From NCBI RefSeq assembly GCF_007004665.1, contig NZ_ML660060.1, positions 186,001 through 250,000 of the forward strand: 64,000 nt of DNA, given 5' to 3'. This document shows, piece after piece, positions 32,028 to 40,762 of this stretch. How positions within the stretch are numbered: the first letter of the stretch is position 1; every line of letters begins with the position of its first letter. The notes under the pieces were generated by a model, which was not told the origin of the DNA, made no database searches, and worked only from the letters and a program-made list of their open reading frames with translations. This DNA comes from Denitrobaculum tricleocarpae. Its GTDB lineage: Bacteria; Pseudomonadota; Alphaproteobacteria; Kiloniellales; Kiloniellaceae. A program made the position numbers and the translations under genes.

Positions 32028-32339
32028 GGTTGGGAACTCATGATCTTTGACGGTCCTGACGATAAAATTATGTTTTCTGGCAAGGAGTTAAGAGTGGAGC
32101 TATGCTGAAGCATCGTGACCCCATAGCTGAAAGAAGGGCGACACGACGCTGTCCAGAACTTGGTTCCCAGAACGTGGTTTCCAGAACTCATAGTCTTATC
32201 GCCTAGGCGGGTCGTATTTTGCCGGGTTTTAGGTGCGTTGACGCCTCTTACCGGGCCTTCAGGCCCGCTTTCGAGCCCTCGCCTGCCTAAAACCCGGCAA
32301 AATACGATCAAGACCGTCAAGGAATATGAGTTCTCAACC
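32028..32339. mobile_element. MITE-like non-autonomous element with TA target duplication
   Basis: The 312-bp segment has terminal inverted repeats beginning GGTTGxGAACTCAT, identical at 27 of the first 32 positions, each flanked outside by TA (32026-27 and 32340-41). This is the insertion pattern of IS630/Tc1-mariner elements. It encodes no transposase. Inside is a perfect 22-bp inverted repeat (32212-32233 and 32286-32307) around a 52-bp loop with its own GGGCC-TTCA-GGCCC stem. The TA at the right end supplies the stop codon of the membrane rhodanese gene. A solitary related end occurs at 3904-3935. Confidence 0.8.
32212..32307. repeat. long internal hairpin of the MITE-like element
   Basis: 22-bp perfect arms starting TCGTATTTTGCCGGG and their exact reverse complement, with a 52-bp loop containing a GGGCC/GGCCC mini-hairpin. 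The right arm is also part of the element's subterminal sequence, so the left arm may be a rearranged extra copy. Confidence 0.85.
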
Positions 32340-32914
32340 TAGCGCGCGGCGGCCTCGGGGGATGAGTTTGCTGTGGTGGAAATTTCCCTGCGATTGTAAG
32401 GCATTAACGCCAGGATCCTCGCCAGGGCGCAGGTGTTGGACAGGCCGGCGAAAATCAACCCGGCGCCAACGAAACCGCTCAGGAGCGCGAACCAGGGCGA
32501 AACCAGCCACGCCAGGAGAAGGCCGATCACGACCATGCTGCCCGCCGTGATCTGGACCTGTCGTTGCAGACTTATAGGCGCTTTGCGGTTCAGTTCCGTT
32601 GTCAGGCCCGCTGACTTCCAGGCGGCCAGGCCACCCTTCAGCGCATAGACCTCCGGGTAACCGCAGCTCTGGATCTGTGAGCCGGCCTCGCGTGTGCGCT
32701 GCCCGCTGCTGCAATGGAAGACCGCGATCGTTGTCCCGGTCTCGTCCTGGCCGGGCTTCCAGCCCTCGAGTTTGGCACGCGGAATCAGCTGGGCACCGGA
32801 GATGTGCTCTCTATGAAACTCATCCGCTTCGCGAATGTCGAACAGCCGCGCTTTGCCCTGATCCAGCCAGCTTTTCGCTGTGACCGCGTCGACTTCCTGT
32901 AAAGCGCCTGACAT
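32339..32914 (-). CDS. membrane-anchored rhodanese (rhodanese-DUF2892, YgaP-like)
   Basis: A 191-residue protein. Residues about 5-105 form a rhodanese domain with active-site loop FHCSSGQRTREAG (catalytic Cys68) and the substrate-domain pattern LFDIREADEFHREHI. The C-terminal 70 residues hold two transmembrane helices (VVIGLLLAWLV, and the GFVGAGLIFAGLSNTCALARIL segment) of the DUF2892 type seen in YgaP. It transfers sulfane sulfur, likely at the inner membrane. ATG 32914 follows GGAGGAG. Its TAG is formed by the target duplication of the adjacent MITE, so the last residues may be insertion-altered. A dyad 50 bp upstream may bind a persulfide-responsive repressor. Confidence 0.92.
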   Translation of the reverse strand: MSGALQEVDAVTAKSWLDQGKARLFDIREADEFHREHISGAQLIPRAKLEGWKPGQDETGTTIAVFHCSSGQRTREAGSQIQSCGYPEVYALKGGLAAWKSAGLTTELNRKAPISLQRQVQITAGSMVVIGLLLAWLVSPWFALLSGFVGAGLIFAGLSNTCALARILALMPYNRREISTTANSSPEAAAR

Positions 32915-33530
32915 TGATATCTCCTCCGGCCATGCAGCTGATGCTGACACCACGCTATCATAACATATTCGAAAATTAATATATGATGGATCGATCAGAA
33001 TGCAAGGGTCTGTAGGACCCGGAAAGCGCATGCGCTTGTTGCCGGCGGATAGGACTTGGCTCACTGCGGGTAAAAGTCGCGGGACGTCGCCTTCCGGTCT
33101 TGGCACGACCTCAGGGGCCTCGCCTTGGAGGAGCCCCGGGCGGTTTATAACTTGGAAAACTCCAAGCTTGGCTGCGCCGAATCTAAAGCGAATTCGGTCA
33201 TACCGGCGCAGACGCGTAATTGCCCCAAGGCTATGGCGGAATCGCAGCGAGACGACTGAAACCTGACAGATATGATGGTGAGCGCGGATCCCGAATCGAG
33301 ATTGAGTGTTGTTCAATAGTCTCGTTGTTTATGTCTGGGAGAGACTGTTCCTGCTGTGTATTATTTGGGCGCAGGGCTGTATTGACTGGAGATCGGCAAG
33401 GGAGACTTGTATGGGGTTTGGTATTTCCGTAAATGTTTTCATGCTACTGGATGCAAAATTCAGAGTGCTCAGTGTTCCCGTTTTTTTCCGCAATCTGTAG
33501 CCGAGGCCTTCTGAGGCGAAGTCTGTTATT
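32915..33530. other. intergenic region upstream of the glycan cluster
   Basis: The only clear element is the dyad at 32964-32985. Several short frames exist but have no coding character. From about 33270 the sequence becomes AT-richer, as expected for promoter DNA of the first glycosyltransferase gene. Confidence 0.5.
32964..32985. promoter_or_regulatory. AT-rich dyad upstream of the membrane rhodanese gene
   Basis: Imperfect palindrome with arms CATATTCG and AATATATG (6 of 8 positions symmetric) about 50 bp upstream of the rhodanese start. ArsR-type persulfide sensors (BigR/SqrR group) control such genes through similar AT-rich dyads; the regulator itself is not in the window. Confidence 0.4.
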
Positions 33531-34424
33531 ATGCCGCAACATAGCACGAGTTCGGTCTCTGTCGTTATCGCCACGCTTAATCGCTCTGCGCAAATTGCCA
33601 AGTGCATCGAGCGGTTTCGCGATCTTGCGCCTAAACCGGGCGCAGCCTGGGAACTGATTGTTATCGACAACGGCTCAAGTGACGACACCGCCGCACGCAT
33701 CAGAGCGCTGCAGGCAGAGTGTGACTTTCCCTTGAGTTATATCTTCGAACCTACGCCCGGGGTATCAGCTGCCCGTAACGCAGGCATTCGCGCTGCGCGT
33801 CATGACATCCTTGCTTTTACGGACGATGACTGCCGTGTCGACCCGTCCTGGCTTCATTCGATTCAGCAGGTTTTTGCCGATGACCCGGCTGTGGCCATGG
33901 TCGGTGGGCGCGTCGATCTTTTTGATCCGGAAGACTACGAGATTTCGATCCGCCGTTTCGACGACCGTTACGAGATAAAGACCATAGACGACATGTTTAC
34001 CCGCCTGATCGGCTGTAACATTGCGATATCGGCAGCTGCCCTCGCCGGGGCGGGCGCTTTCGATACTTCGATGGGGCCGGGGACACGCTTCAAGGCTGGC
34101 GAGGATCACGAGCTTTTCTATCGCGTTCTGAAGTGCGGAGGGAAGGTCATCTACGAACCCTCCGTGCGGGTCGAACATGCCCATGGGCGGCGCGCGCAAG
34201 ACGAAGTGAGGGCTCTTAAGGCAAACTACGTCAAGGGCCGGGCTACGATCTTCGGAAAGCATATCCGGGCCGGCGATCGCAGGTTGATCAAGCGTGCATA
34301 TTGGGAGCTCTGCGCCTATCTTTCGTCGCGCCAACGGCCCGATGGAGTCCGAACCACGCGGGAGCCCGAATCAGCCCGCATCTACCTGACCAGTCTTGTG
34401 CGGAGCTTCCTTTTCCTGCACTGA
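33531..34424 (+). CDS. family 2 glycosyltransferase
   Basis: A 297-residue GT-A-fold enzyme. Landmarks: SVSVVIATLNRSAQIAKCIERF (nucleotide-binding strand), IDNGSSDDTA, GVSAARNAGIRAARHDILAFTDDDC (DxD metal site within DDD), and GEDHELFYRVLKCGG for the catalytic acid region. A C-terminal helical tail with EHAHGRRAQ is shared with the GT2 enzyme at 35076-36014. No membrane helix is evident. It opens a block with a phosphatase-fold protein and a flippase, suggesting assembly of a lipid-linked surface glycan. Donor and acceptor unknown. Confidence 0.92.
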   Translation: MPQHSTSSVSVVIATLNRSAQIAKCIERFRDLAPKPGAAWELIVIDNGSSDDTAARIRALQAECDFPLSYIFEPTPGVSAARNAGIRAARHDILAFTDDDCRVDPSWLHSIQQVFADDPAVAMVGGRVDLFDPEDYEISIRRFDDRYEIKTIDDMFTRLIGCNIAISAAALAGAGAFDTSMGPGTRFKAGEDHELFYRVLKCGGKVIYEPSVRVEHAHGRRAQDEVRALKANYVKGRATIFGKHIRAGDRRLIKRAYWELCAYLSSRQRPDGVRTTREPESARIYLTSLVRSFLFLH

Positions 34425-35075
34425 ACCAGCTTCAGCCTCGGTCTCAGGTCTGGCCCCGGTCTGGCCCACGTCTGGCCCCGGCCGCACCAGACTCTCGCGT
34501 CAGTTCTGTTGAAAGGCGGCGCATTTTCGTTCGAATCTGGCCTTGCGCACGCGCTATTCGACCTTCCCCGGCCGCTGTTCTCTGCGCTTTTTCCGCCCTT
34601 TTCTCTGCAGTTTTCTCTGCGCTCTCGAAATAGGAACTGAAGCGCTGAGCCACCCTCACCCTGCAGACTGCAGATTCCTGCGCGGACTTTTGAACCCTTT
34701 GGCTGTTGAACCGACTTATGGAATGGACCAAATGCTGTTGCTGGCCGACCACATACAATTTCGCCTTTTCTCGTCATGTTTATAGTAGAAAATGCGTAAT
34801 TACGCTTGTCAGATAACTGTAGAATTTATTTAATATTTAGAAAATTTTGCTACGCATCGATTATCGACGGCGAGGTATTGGTGTGGGCACGTCTGGGGAA
34901 ACAGCGTTTTCTACTCGGCAGAACGCGATTGACCGTTCTGATTGGAGATTCCCTTGTTGACCGGCCGACCGGGGGAGCCTTCACGGCTCTGAGAGCCAAT
35001 CCATCCTCGCCACGTTTTGTTATCTCCGCGCAACAGCGGGGCGATGCGGCTTTGGGTGTCTCGAATGGCTCGGCG
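34425..35075. other. spacer between paralogous glycosyltransferase genes
   Basis: Starts with three 11-bp direct repeats (34448-34480), then a GC-rich pyrimidine-biased stretch with repeated TTTTCTCTGC, then an AT-rich segment (about 34780-34880). A long frame runs into the second GT2 gene from 34806, but its first 90 codons look non-coding. Confidence 0.5.
34448..34480 (+). repeat. three 11-bp direct repeats
   Basis: GTCTGGCCC recurs at 34448, 34459 and 34470 with exact 11-bp period, just after the first GT2 stop codon. Confidence 0.8.
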
Positions 35076-36014
35076 ATGTCAAGAGAACTGGAACCTGACT
35101 TCCATCGAAATCATGAGGCGACCAACCGTAGGGTGCCGCCGATGATCTCGGTTGTCATTGCCACGCGAAACCGCGCATCCCAGCTTGAAAAGTGCTTGCG
35201 CCGCTTCGAACAGCTTGATCTGTCTGGCGTTGCACAGTGGGAATTGATCCTTGTCGACAATGGCTCCAGCGACGACACCGCAAAGCTCGTCGAGGATCTG
35301 ATTGCCAATACCGGGTTGCCTTTGCGGTACATTTTTGAGCCGGTTGGGGGTGTCTCCTCGGCCCGGAACGCCGGCATTCGTGCGGCGCGGTACGAAATTC
35401 TGACCTTTACCGATGATGACTGCATGATCGATAAAGGGTGGCTCCAGGCAATTGCTCACGTCTTTCAGGAGGATCCCGATCTCGCGCTCGTGGGCGGCCG
35501 GGTCGAGCTTTACGATCCCAAAGATCACGAGATCTCTGTCCGGCGATTTCAGGATCTCTGCAGTGTGCAAACACTTGATGATCTCTTCAGCCGCTTGATC
35601 GGCTGCAATTTTGCAGTTTCAGCCGCTGCAATCAGCCGGGTTGGTACCTTCGATGCCTCAATGGGAGCGGGCGGCCGCTTCCAGGCTGGCGAGGATCACG
35701 ACTTTTTCTACCGGGTCCTTAAGAGCGGCGGCAAGGTCATCTACGACCCCCGAATACTGATCGAGCACGCGCATGGCCGCAGGGCGGAAGCCGATATCCA
35801 GGCCCTCAAATCCAATTACACCCAGGGGCGGGCCGCGCTATTCGCGAAACATATTAACGCCGGTGACCGAGACCTGATTAGACAGGTTTACTGGGAGCTT
35901 CATGCGCTCCTGCTGCCCCGAAAATGTGCCGATGGCTCTAAGGTTGCATCGAATTTTCGTTTCTTCTGCATTTACAGCTTTCACCTTTTACGGGGACTCG
36001 CGGTCCTGCGTTGA
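35076..36014 (+). CDS. family 2 glycosyltransferase, paralogue of the upstream enzyme
   Basis: A roughly 312-residue GT2 with the same landmarks as its neighbour: ISVVIATRNRASQLEKCL, VDNGSSDDTAK, GVSSARNAGIRAARYEILTFTDDDC, GEDHDFFYRVLKSGG and EHAHGRRAEA. By eye about 60 percent of positions match the protein at 33531-34424, so the two arose by duplication. The start is uncertain: the frame is open from 34806, ATG 35076 gives a 22-residue lead, and ATG 35142 starts right at the first beta strand. It belongs to the same putative glycan cluster. Confidence 0.88.
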   Translation: MSRELEPDFHRNHEATNRRVPPMISVVIATRNRASQLEKCLRRFEQLDLSGVAQWELILVDNGSSDDTAKLVEDLIANTGLPLRYIFEPVGGVSSARNAGIRAARYEILTFTDDDCMIDKGWLQAIAHVFQEDPDLALVGGRVELYDPKDHEISVRRFQDLCSVQTLDDLFSRLIGCNFAVSAAAISRVGTFDASMGAGGRFQAGEDHDFFYRVLKSGGKVIYDPRILIEHAHGRRAEADIQALKSNYTQGRAALFAKHINAGDRDLIRQVYWELHALLLPRKCADGSKVASNFRFFCIYSFHLLRGLAVLR

Positions 36015-36095
36015 ACAGGCCCCCGGGACTGCGCAGAGCGGCTCCGGGAGGTTCGCATCAAGCCTGATCGTGGGCTAACATTGGATATTAGAGTT

Positions 36096-37676
36096 ATGAC
36101 GAAAAAAAATAAGGTCGCCTTTATCGGCATTTGTTCCGGTGACAAGGATCTGATCAACAAATGGGTCGCATCGGGTGACCTGCCAAACATCAAGAACCTT
36201 CTTGAGACCGGACTGGTTGGCGAGACGACCGGTCTGCCCGGCGTTTACGTTGGCGCGCACTGGCCATCCTTTATCACCGGCTGCACCCCTGCGACAAACC
36301 GGGTGCATTCCTGGGAACAGCTTCGGCCGGGCAGCTATGAAAGCTATCGCTGCAAAGCCGGTGACCACATGCAAAAGCCGCAGTTCTGGGAGACCTTGAG
36401 CGCACAGGGTGTCCGCTCTTGTATTCTCGATATTCCCCATAGCCGGGTTTCGCCTGATATCAACGGTCTGCAGACCGTCGAGTGGGGCGCTCATGACGCA
36501 GCGTACGGTTTCCACGCGTCAAGTGACGCCTTGCGGCGGGAGATTGTCTCACGTTTCGGCCTGCATCCGGTCAGCGGCAACAGCGATGCGGACCGCCCGA
36601 TCGGTGAACTGAACCGCTTTGCCGATGAGTTGGTGCGCGGTGCCGAGATGAAGGCAGAGCTGTCGGAGGACTTCGTGCAGCGCGAAGACTGGGATCTCTT
36701 TGCCCAGGTGTTCACCGAGGCTCATTGCGGCGGCCATCTGCTTTGGCATCTGCACGACTCCAAGCATCCCCGCCACGCTGAAGCGGTCGAGGCCGGCGTC
36801 GGCGACCGACTGAGAGATGTCTACGTCGCCATTGACGAGGGTATCGGGCGTATTCTCGAGCGTCTTGACGATGACACCACGATCATTTTTTTGGCCAACC
36901 ACGGTATCGGGCCCAAGTACAACGCGGATTTTCTGCTGCCCGAGATTCTGATCGCACTGGGCGTCGCGGCGCCCGCCGACATACCGGTTGAGGTGCCCGG
37001 CGCGATCGATCATGTCGATGACCTCGTCACCAAAGCCTGGCAGAAGCTGCCTCAGGCCTTTCGGGATTCCGTGCAGCCTCTTAGAGACCGGGTCCGCGGT
37101 GCGATCCATACCGAAAAAACACCGCCTCCTAAAATCGTACCCTCCGAGGGCAAGTGTTTCTTTGTGCGCAACAATACGGCGCATGCAGGCATCCGCGTCA
37201 ATCTTGTGGGCCGGGAACCCAACGGTCAGGTGCAGCCGGACGCCGAGTACGAGGCGTTCCTGGATGAATTGACCAGCGATCTCAAAGGCATCATCAATCT
37301 TGATACCGGCAAGGCCGTGGTGAACGAGGTTTACCGTTGCGACGAGATCTACGACGGCCCCGAACGCGATCATCTGCCTGATCTCTTTGTCGACTGGACC
37401 AACGATGCTCCCATCGAGAGGCTCTGTTCCAACAAGATCGGGCATGTGTCCGGGACGTACAGTTACTGCCGGACCGGCGAACACAGGCCTGATGGTCTCT
37501 TTGTTGCCAAGGGCCCCGGGATTTCGGCAAAGCGGCTTCCGCGGAAGGTGACCTGCATCGAATTCGCCCCCACGATTGCGGAGCTGCTGGGCGTGGAGCT
37601 GCCGGATGTCGATGGAAGGCCGATCCATGAACTCCTGCAGGCGGTAAAGCCGCTTGCGGAGCAGCGGCAAGGATGA
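36096..37676 (+). CDS. alkaline-phosphatase-superfamily protein with altered metal site
   Basis: A 526-residue protein of the type I phosphodiesterase/nucleotide pyrophosphatase branch. Family strands are recognisable, but key positions differ: the usual G-L-D-G-A opening reads FIGICSGDKDLINKW (Cys for the first metal Asp) and the S-D-H-G motif reads ANHGIGPKYN (Asn for Asp). The nucleophile loop is VYVGAHWPSFITG with no obvious Thr/Ser at the usual spot. GEHRPDGLFVAKGPG keeps its His. ATG 36096 is used; a TTG at 36081 is possible. It lies between GT2 and flippase genes and may modify or recognise a glycan phosphodiester. Confidence 0.82.
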   Translation: MTKKNKVAFIGICSGDKDLINKWVASGDLPNIKNLLETGLVGETTGLPGVYVGAHWPSFITGCTPATNRVHSWEQLRPGSYESYRCKAGDHMQKPQFWETLSAQGVRSCILDIPHSRVSPDINGLQTVEWGAHDAAYGFHASSDALRREIVSRFGLHPVSGNSDADRPIGELNRFADELVRGAEMKAELSEDFVQREDWDLFAQVFTEAHCGGHLLWHLHDSKHPRHAEAVEAGVGDRLRDVYVAIDEGIGRILERLDDDTTIIFLANHGIGPKYNADFLLPEILIALGVAAPADIPVEVPGAIDHVDDLVTKAWQKLPQAFRDSVQPLRDRVRGAIHTEKTPPPKIVPSEGKCFFVRNNTAHAGIRVNLVGREPNGQVQPDAEYEAFLDELTSDLKGIINLDTGKAVVNEVYRCDEIYDGPERDHLPDLFVDWTNDAPIERLCSNKIGHVSGTYSYCRTGEHRPDGLFVAKGPGISAKRLPRKVTCIEFAPTIAELLGVELPDVDGRPIHELLQAVKPLAEQRQG

Positions 37677-37712
37677 CACTAAGTCTCTTCCTCCAGGTGG
37701 CCGGGGGCTCAC

Positions 37713-39218
37713 GTGTCCGCCGAGATTAAAAAACGTATCGCGGTCGGCGCAGGCTGGATGGTTTTCATGCGGTTCGGCGATCGGCTGATCGGCCTGATCA
37801 GCATGGCGGTTCTGGCGCGTCTTTTGCTGCCGGAGGATTTTGGCCTTGTGGCTTATGCCATCCTGCTGCTGGCAATCCTGGAGATTTTCGCCGAACTGGG
37901 GGTCGAGAATGCGCTGATCCACGATCAGGCCGCGCCGCGGGAGAGTTACGACACCGCCTGGACGATGAATATCTGCAAGGGCTTGGCGCTCTCGGCATTT
38001 CTCCTGATTGCGGCGTCTCCGGCGGCGATATTTTTCGATGCACCAGATGCAGAGCTCGTGATTTACGTCCTCGCGGCCCTGCCGGTGGTCAGGGGGCTGG
38101 AAAACATCGGGACCGTCGATTTTCGCAAGGATCTGGCGTTTCACAAGGACTTCGTCTTTAACTTTGCGACCCGCCTCAGCGGCGCCGCTGTGACGATCGT
38201 TCTGGCGTTTGTCCTGCGCGATCACTGGGCGCTGGTGATCGGAATGATCTTGCGGGCCACGCTCAGGGTGCTCCTGAGTTACCGTATGAGCGACTTCCGG
38301 CCCCGGCTGACCCTGTCGCGCTTCTCCACAATTTTCAATTTCTCCAAGTGGATCATGCTGCAGAATCTGCTGCATGGTTTTAATGAGCGGCTGCCGGCGC
38401 TGGTGATCGGCCGGATGACCGGGACGCAGGCCCTGGCGTTTTTCAACATCGGTTTTGAAATAGCCAATCTGGCCTCGACGGAACTGGCGGCGCCGATCCG
38501 CCGGGCGCTCTTCCCGGGCTTTGCCAAAATGAGCCAGGATCGGGCGCAGCTGGCGGACTCCTTCCGCTGGGCACTTGCCGTCATCGTGCTGGTGGGATTG
38601 CCTATTCCGGTGGGGATCGCCGCCACCGCGGATTACATTGTTCCCGTCTTGCTTGGCTGGAACTGGCTGGATACGGTCCCGATCATTCAGGTCCTCTGCC
38701 TGCAGGGTGCGATCGTGATTCTGGGAACCAATAGCCATTTGGTGTATTTGGCGCTCGGCAAACCTGTGATTACCGTCTGGTTGTCGGCCCTGCGCCTTGC
38801 GGTTCTGGTGCCCTGTTGCATCTACTGGGTTGCTGTTTACGGCGCGGTTGGAGCAGGGCTGGCGCTGGTCGTGTCTGCCGTCGTCACACGGTTTGTCGAC
38901 TACGCGATTGTTCTGCCTATGCTCCGGATCCGCATCGCAGATTTTCTGGCTCAGATCTGGCGGCCTGTGGTTGGCGTTGCGGCCATGAGTATGAGCGTTC
39001 GACTGCTCCATGATTGGCTGGAGCAGTCGGCGCTACAACCTTATCTGCTGGTCAAACTGGCGGGCTGCGTGATTCTGGGCGCTGTGATCTATCTCGCGAG
39101 CATCCTCGGCTTGTGGATCATCACAGGCAGGCGCGATGGCGCCGAGTCCTATATCCTCGGCCTCGTGAGAGACTTTCTCACCTCGCGCCGGATGCTGCCG
39201 TCACGGGACGGGGCTTAG
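37713..39218 (+). CDS. polysaccharide/oligosaccharide flippase (Wzx/MOP superfamily)
   Basis: A 501-residue polytopic protein with about 12-14 hydrophobic helices. It begins AVGAGWMVFMRFGDRLIGLISMAVLARLLLPEDFGLVAYAI, the hallmark of the polysaccharide-synthesis branch of the MOP exporters (L-L-x-P-x-x-F-G). GTG 37713 is the apparent start, 36 bases after the phosphatase-fold gene. It should flip a lipid-linked glycan across the inner membrane. No polymerase or ligase is visible in the window, so the cluster may be partial or work with distant genes. Confidence 0.92.
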   Translation: MSAEIKKRIAVGAGWMVFMRFGDRLIGLISMAVLARLLLPEDFGLVAYAILLLAILEIFAELGVENALIHDQAAPRESYDTAWTMNICKGLALSAFLLIAASPAAIFFDAPDAELVIYVLAALPVVRGLENIGTVDFRKDLAFHKDFVFNFATRLSGAAVTIVLAFVLRDHWALVIGMILRATLRVLLSYRMSDFRPRLTLSRFSTIFNFSKWIMLQNLLHGFNERLPALVIGRMTGTQALAFFNIGFEIANLASTELAAPIRRALFPGFAKMSQDRAQLADSFRWALAVIVLVGLPIPVGIAATADYIVPVLLGWNWLDTVPIIQVLCLQGAIVILGTNSHLVYLALGKPVITVWLSALRLAVLVPCCIYWVAVYGAVGAGLALVVSAVVTRFVDYAIVLPMLRIRIADFLAQIWRPVVGVAAMSMSVRLLHDWLEQSALQPYLLVKLAGCVILGAVIYLASILGLWIITGRRDGAESYILGLVRDFLTSRRMLPSRDGA

Positions 39219-39270
39219 AGGCCCCGCTGACGACAGCGAAGCCCCGGCGCGTCACTCGAAGACCCGGTCT

Positions 39271-39675
39271 TTAGGCCGATGCCCCGGTCTCCAGGTCGAA
39301 GCCCTCATCCTGCCATCCGGTTATTCCGCCGATCATCTCCTTGACCGGCAGCCCTAAGCGCGCCAGGCGGACGGCGGCCCGGTTCGCACCGTTGCAATGG
39401 GGACCGGCGCAGTAGACGACAAAGAGGGATTCCGCAGGAAATTCCGCCATTCGTTCCGCGTCCATGGCGGCATGGGGTAGGTTTTGCGCCCCCGGGATAT
39501 GGCCGCGGGCGAAGGCATTGGGGCCGCGCACGTCCAGCAGGAAAAAATCCGCCGCATTCTCCGCCATGCTCTGATGGACGTCGGCGCAGTCGGTCTCGAC
39601 GCGCAGGCGCCGTTCAAAGTGGGCGATGGCTTCTTCGGGCGCGGCCGCGGGGGCGTCTGTAACCGGGTTTTTCAT
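39271..39675 (-). CDS. rhodanese-like sulfurtransferase
   Basis: A 134-residue single rhodanese domain: FFLLDVRGPNAFARGHIPGAQNLP, then active-site loop VVYCAGPHCNGANRAA with Cys89 and Cys94, and a C-terminal GGITGWQDEGF. There is no signal peptide. It is divergent from an FtrA-like regulator gene with 99 bp between, a pairing common in alphaproteobacteria; the regulator probably controls it. Sulfur acceptor unknown. Confidence 0.92.
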   Translation of the reverse strand: MKNPVTDAPAAAPEEAIAHFERRLRVETDCADVHQSMAENAADFFLLDVRGPNAFARGHIPGAQNLPHAAMDAERMAEFPAESLFVVYCAGPHCNGANRAAVRLARLGLPVKEMIGGITGWQDEGFDLETGASA

Positions 39676-39774
39676 GCATTTTTCCTCAAAGCTAGAGACT
39701 CAATGCCCCTAGATCGCAGTTTTAAGGCGAAATCCGCAATTGGCTGAAAAGACAATATACGTTAAAAACAAGCC

Positions 39775-40740
39775 ATGTCCGGCTCAAACCCACTTTCCGT
39801 CGCCGTTCTGGCCTACGACCGTCTCTGCGCTTTCGAGTTCGGAATCGCGACCGAGCTGTTCGGTTTGCCGCGACCTGAATTCGAACAATGGTACGACTTT
39901 TCCATCTGCGGACTGGAAACGGGGCTCTTGTCCTCGCTTGGAGGTCTCAAGATCCTGCCTGACCGGGGGTTGGAGGGGCTGCGGAAGGCGGACCGCATAA
40001 TCATACCCGGCTGGCGGGATCTGAACGAACGTCCACCGGAGGGACTGCTCTACGACCTGCGGGTCGCGCATGCGCGTGGCGCGGAGCTGCTTTCCTTCTG
40101 CTCCGGGGCCTTTGTTCTGGCGGCAACGGGACTGTTAAACGGGCGGCGTGCGACGACACATTGGCGGTATGGCGAGCGCTTTAAAAAACTCTTTCCCAAG
40201 GTCAGTTTTGTACCAGACGTGCTTTACATCGATGAAGGTGGTCTCGCGACGGCAGCGGGCAGCGCCTCGGCCATCGATCTTAGCCTGCATGTCATCCGGC
40301 GCGATTTTGGTTCGGGCATAGCGAATGCGGTCGCGCGCCGGCTGGTTGTCCAGCCGCATCGCGAGGGTGGGCAGGCGCAGTTTATCGAGCAGCCCCTGCG
40401 CACCGAAGAAAACAAGCTTTCTTCGGTGCTCGATTGGGCGCGCGAGCATCTGCAGAGAGATATCGGGGTCGATGAAATGGCCGATTTGGCAGCGATGAGC
40501 CGACGCACCTTCGACCGTCAGTTCCGGCAAAGCACCGGCGTCAGCCCCAAGCAATGGCTGATCAATCAGCGGGTGGCCGCCGGTAAGGAGCTTCTCGAGA
40601 CCACAAGCCACTCGGTCGAGGAGATCGCAACCCGGGTCGGCTTCGGCACCGCGATGACTCTGCGGCACCATTTCCGCGGTCAGGTCGGGGTTTCACCGAC
40701 CCGATACCGCCAGAGCTTTAGCCGGTCGCTGCCGGTCTGA
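39775..40740 (+). CDS. ftrA: FtrA-type AraC/GlxA-family regulator
   Basis: A 321-residue regulator with an N-terminal DJ-1/PfpI-like domain (VAVLAYDRLCAFEFGIATELFGLPRPEF, elbow SFCSGAFVLAATGLLNGRRATTHW) and a C-terminal AraC helix-turn-helix pair (VDEMADLAAMSRRTFDRQFRQSTGVSPKQWL, VEEIATRVGFGTAMTLRHHFRGQVGVSPTRYR). The opening and the divergent rhodanese gene match the FtrA group. The elbow Cys suggests a sensor derived from an amidotransferase fold. Confidence 0.9.
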   Translation: MSGSNPLSVAVLAYDRLCAFEFGIATELFGLPRPEFEQWYDFSICGLETGLLSSLGGLKILPDRGLEGLRKADRIIIPGWRDLNERPPEGLLYDLRVAHARGAELLSFCSGAFVLAATGLLNGRRATTHWRYGERFKKLFPKVSFVPDVLYIDEGGLATAAGSASAIDLSLHVIRRDFGSGIANAVARRLVVQPHREGGQAQFIEQPLRTEENKLSSVLDWAREHLQRDIGVDEMADLAAMSRRTFDRQFRQSTGVSPKQWLINQRVAAGKELLETTSHSVEEIATRVGFGTAMTLRHHFRGQVGVSPTRYRQSFSRSLPV

Positions 40741-40762
40741 TTTTCTGGTCTGACCCGGAAAC

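Noticed and set aside
32028-32339. intact insertion sequence
   Set aside because: Too short and without any transposase frame; only the ends and target duplication are IS-like.
33000-33266. 88-codon plus-strand frame upstream of the glycan cluster
   Set aside because: Basic low-complexity product with no upstream ribosome site and no similarity.
36549-39011. 820-codon minus-strand open frame opposite the phosphatase-fold and flippase genes
   Set aside because: Antisense to two well-supported genes; the translation is His/Arg/Gln-rich without domains, as expected for a GC-rich shadow frame.
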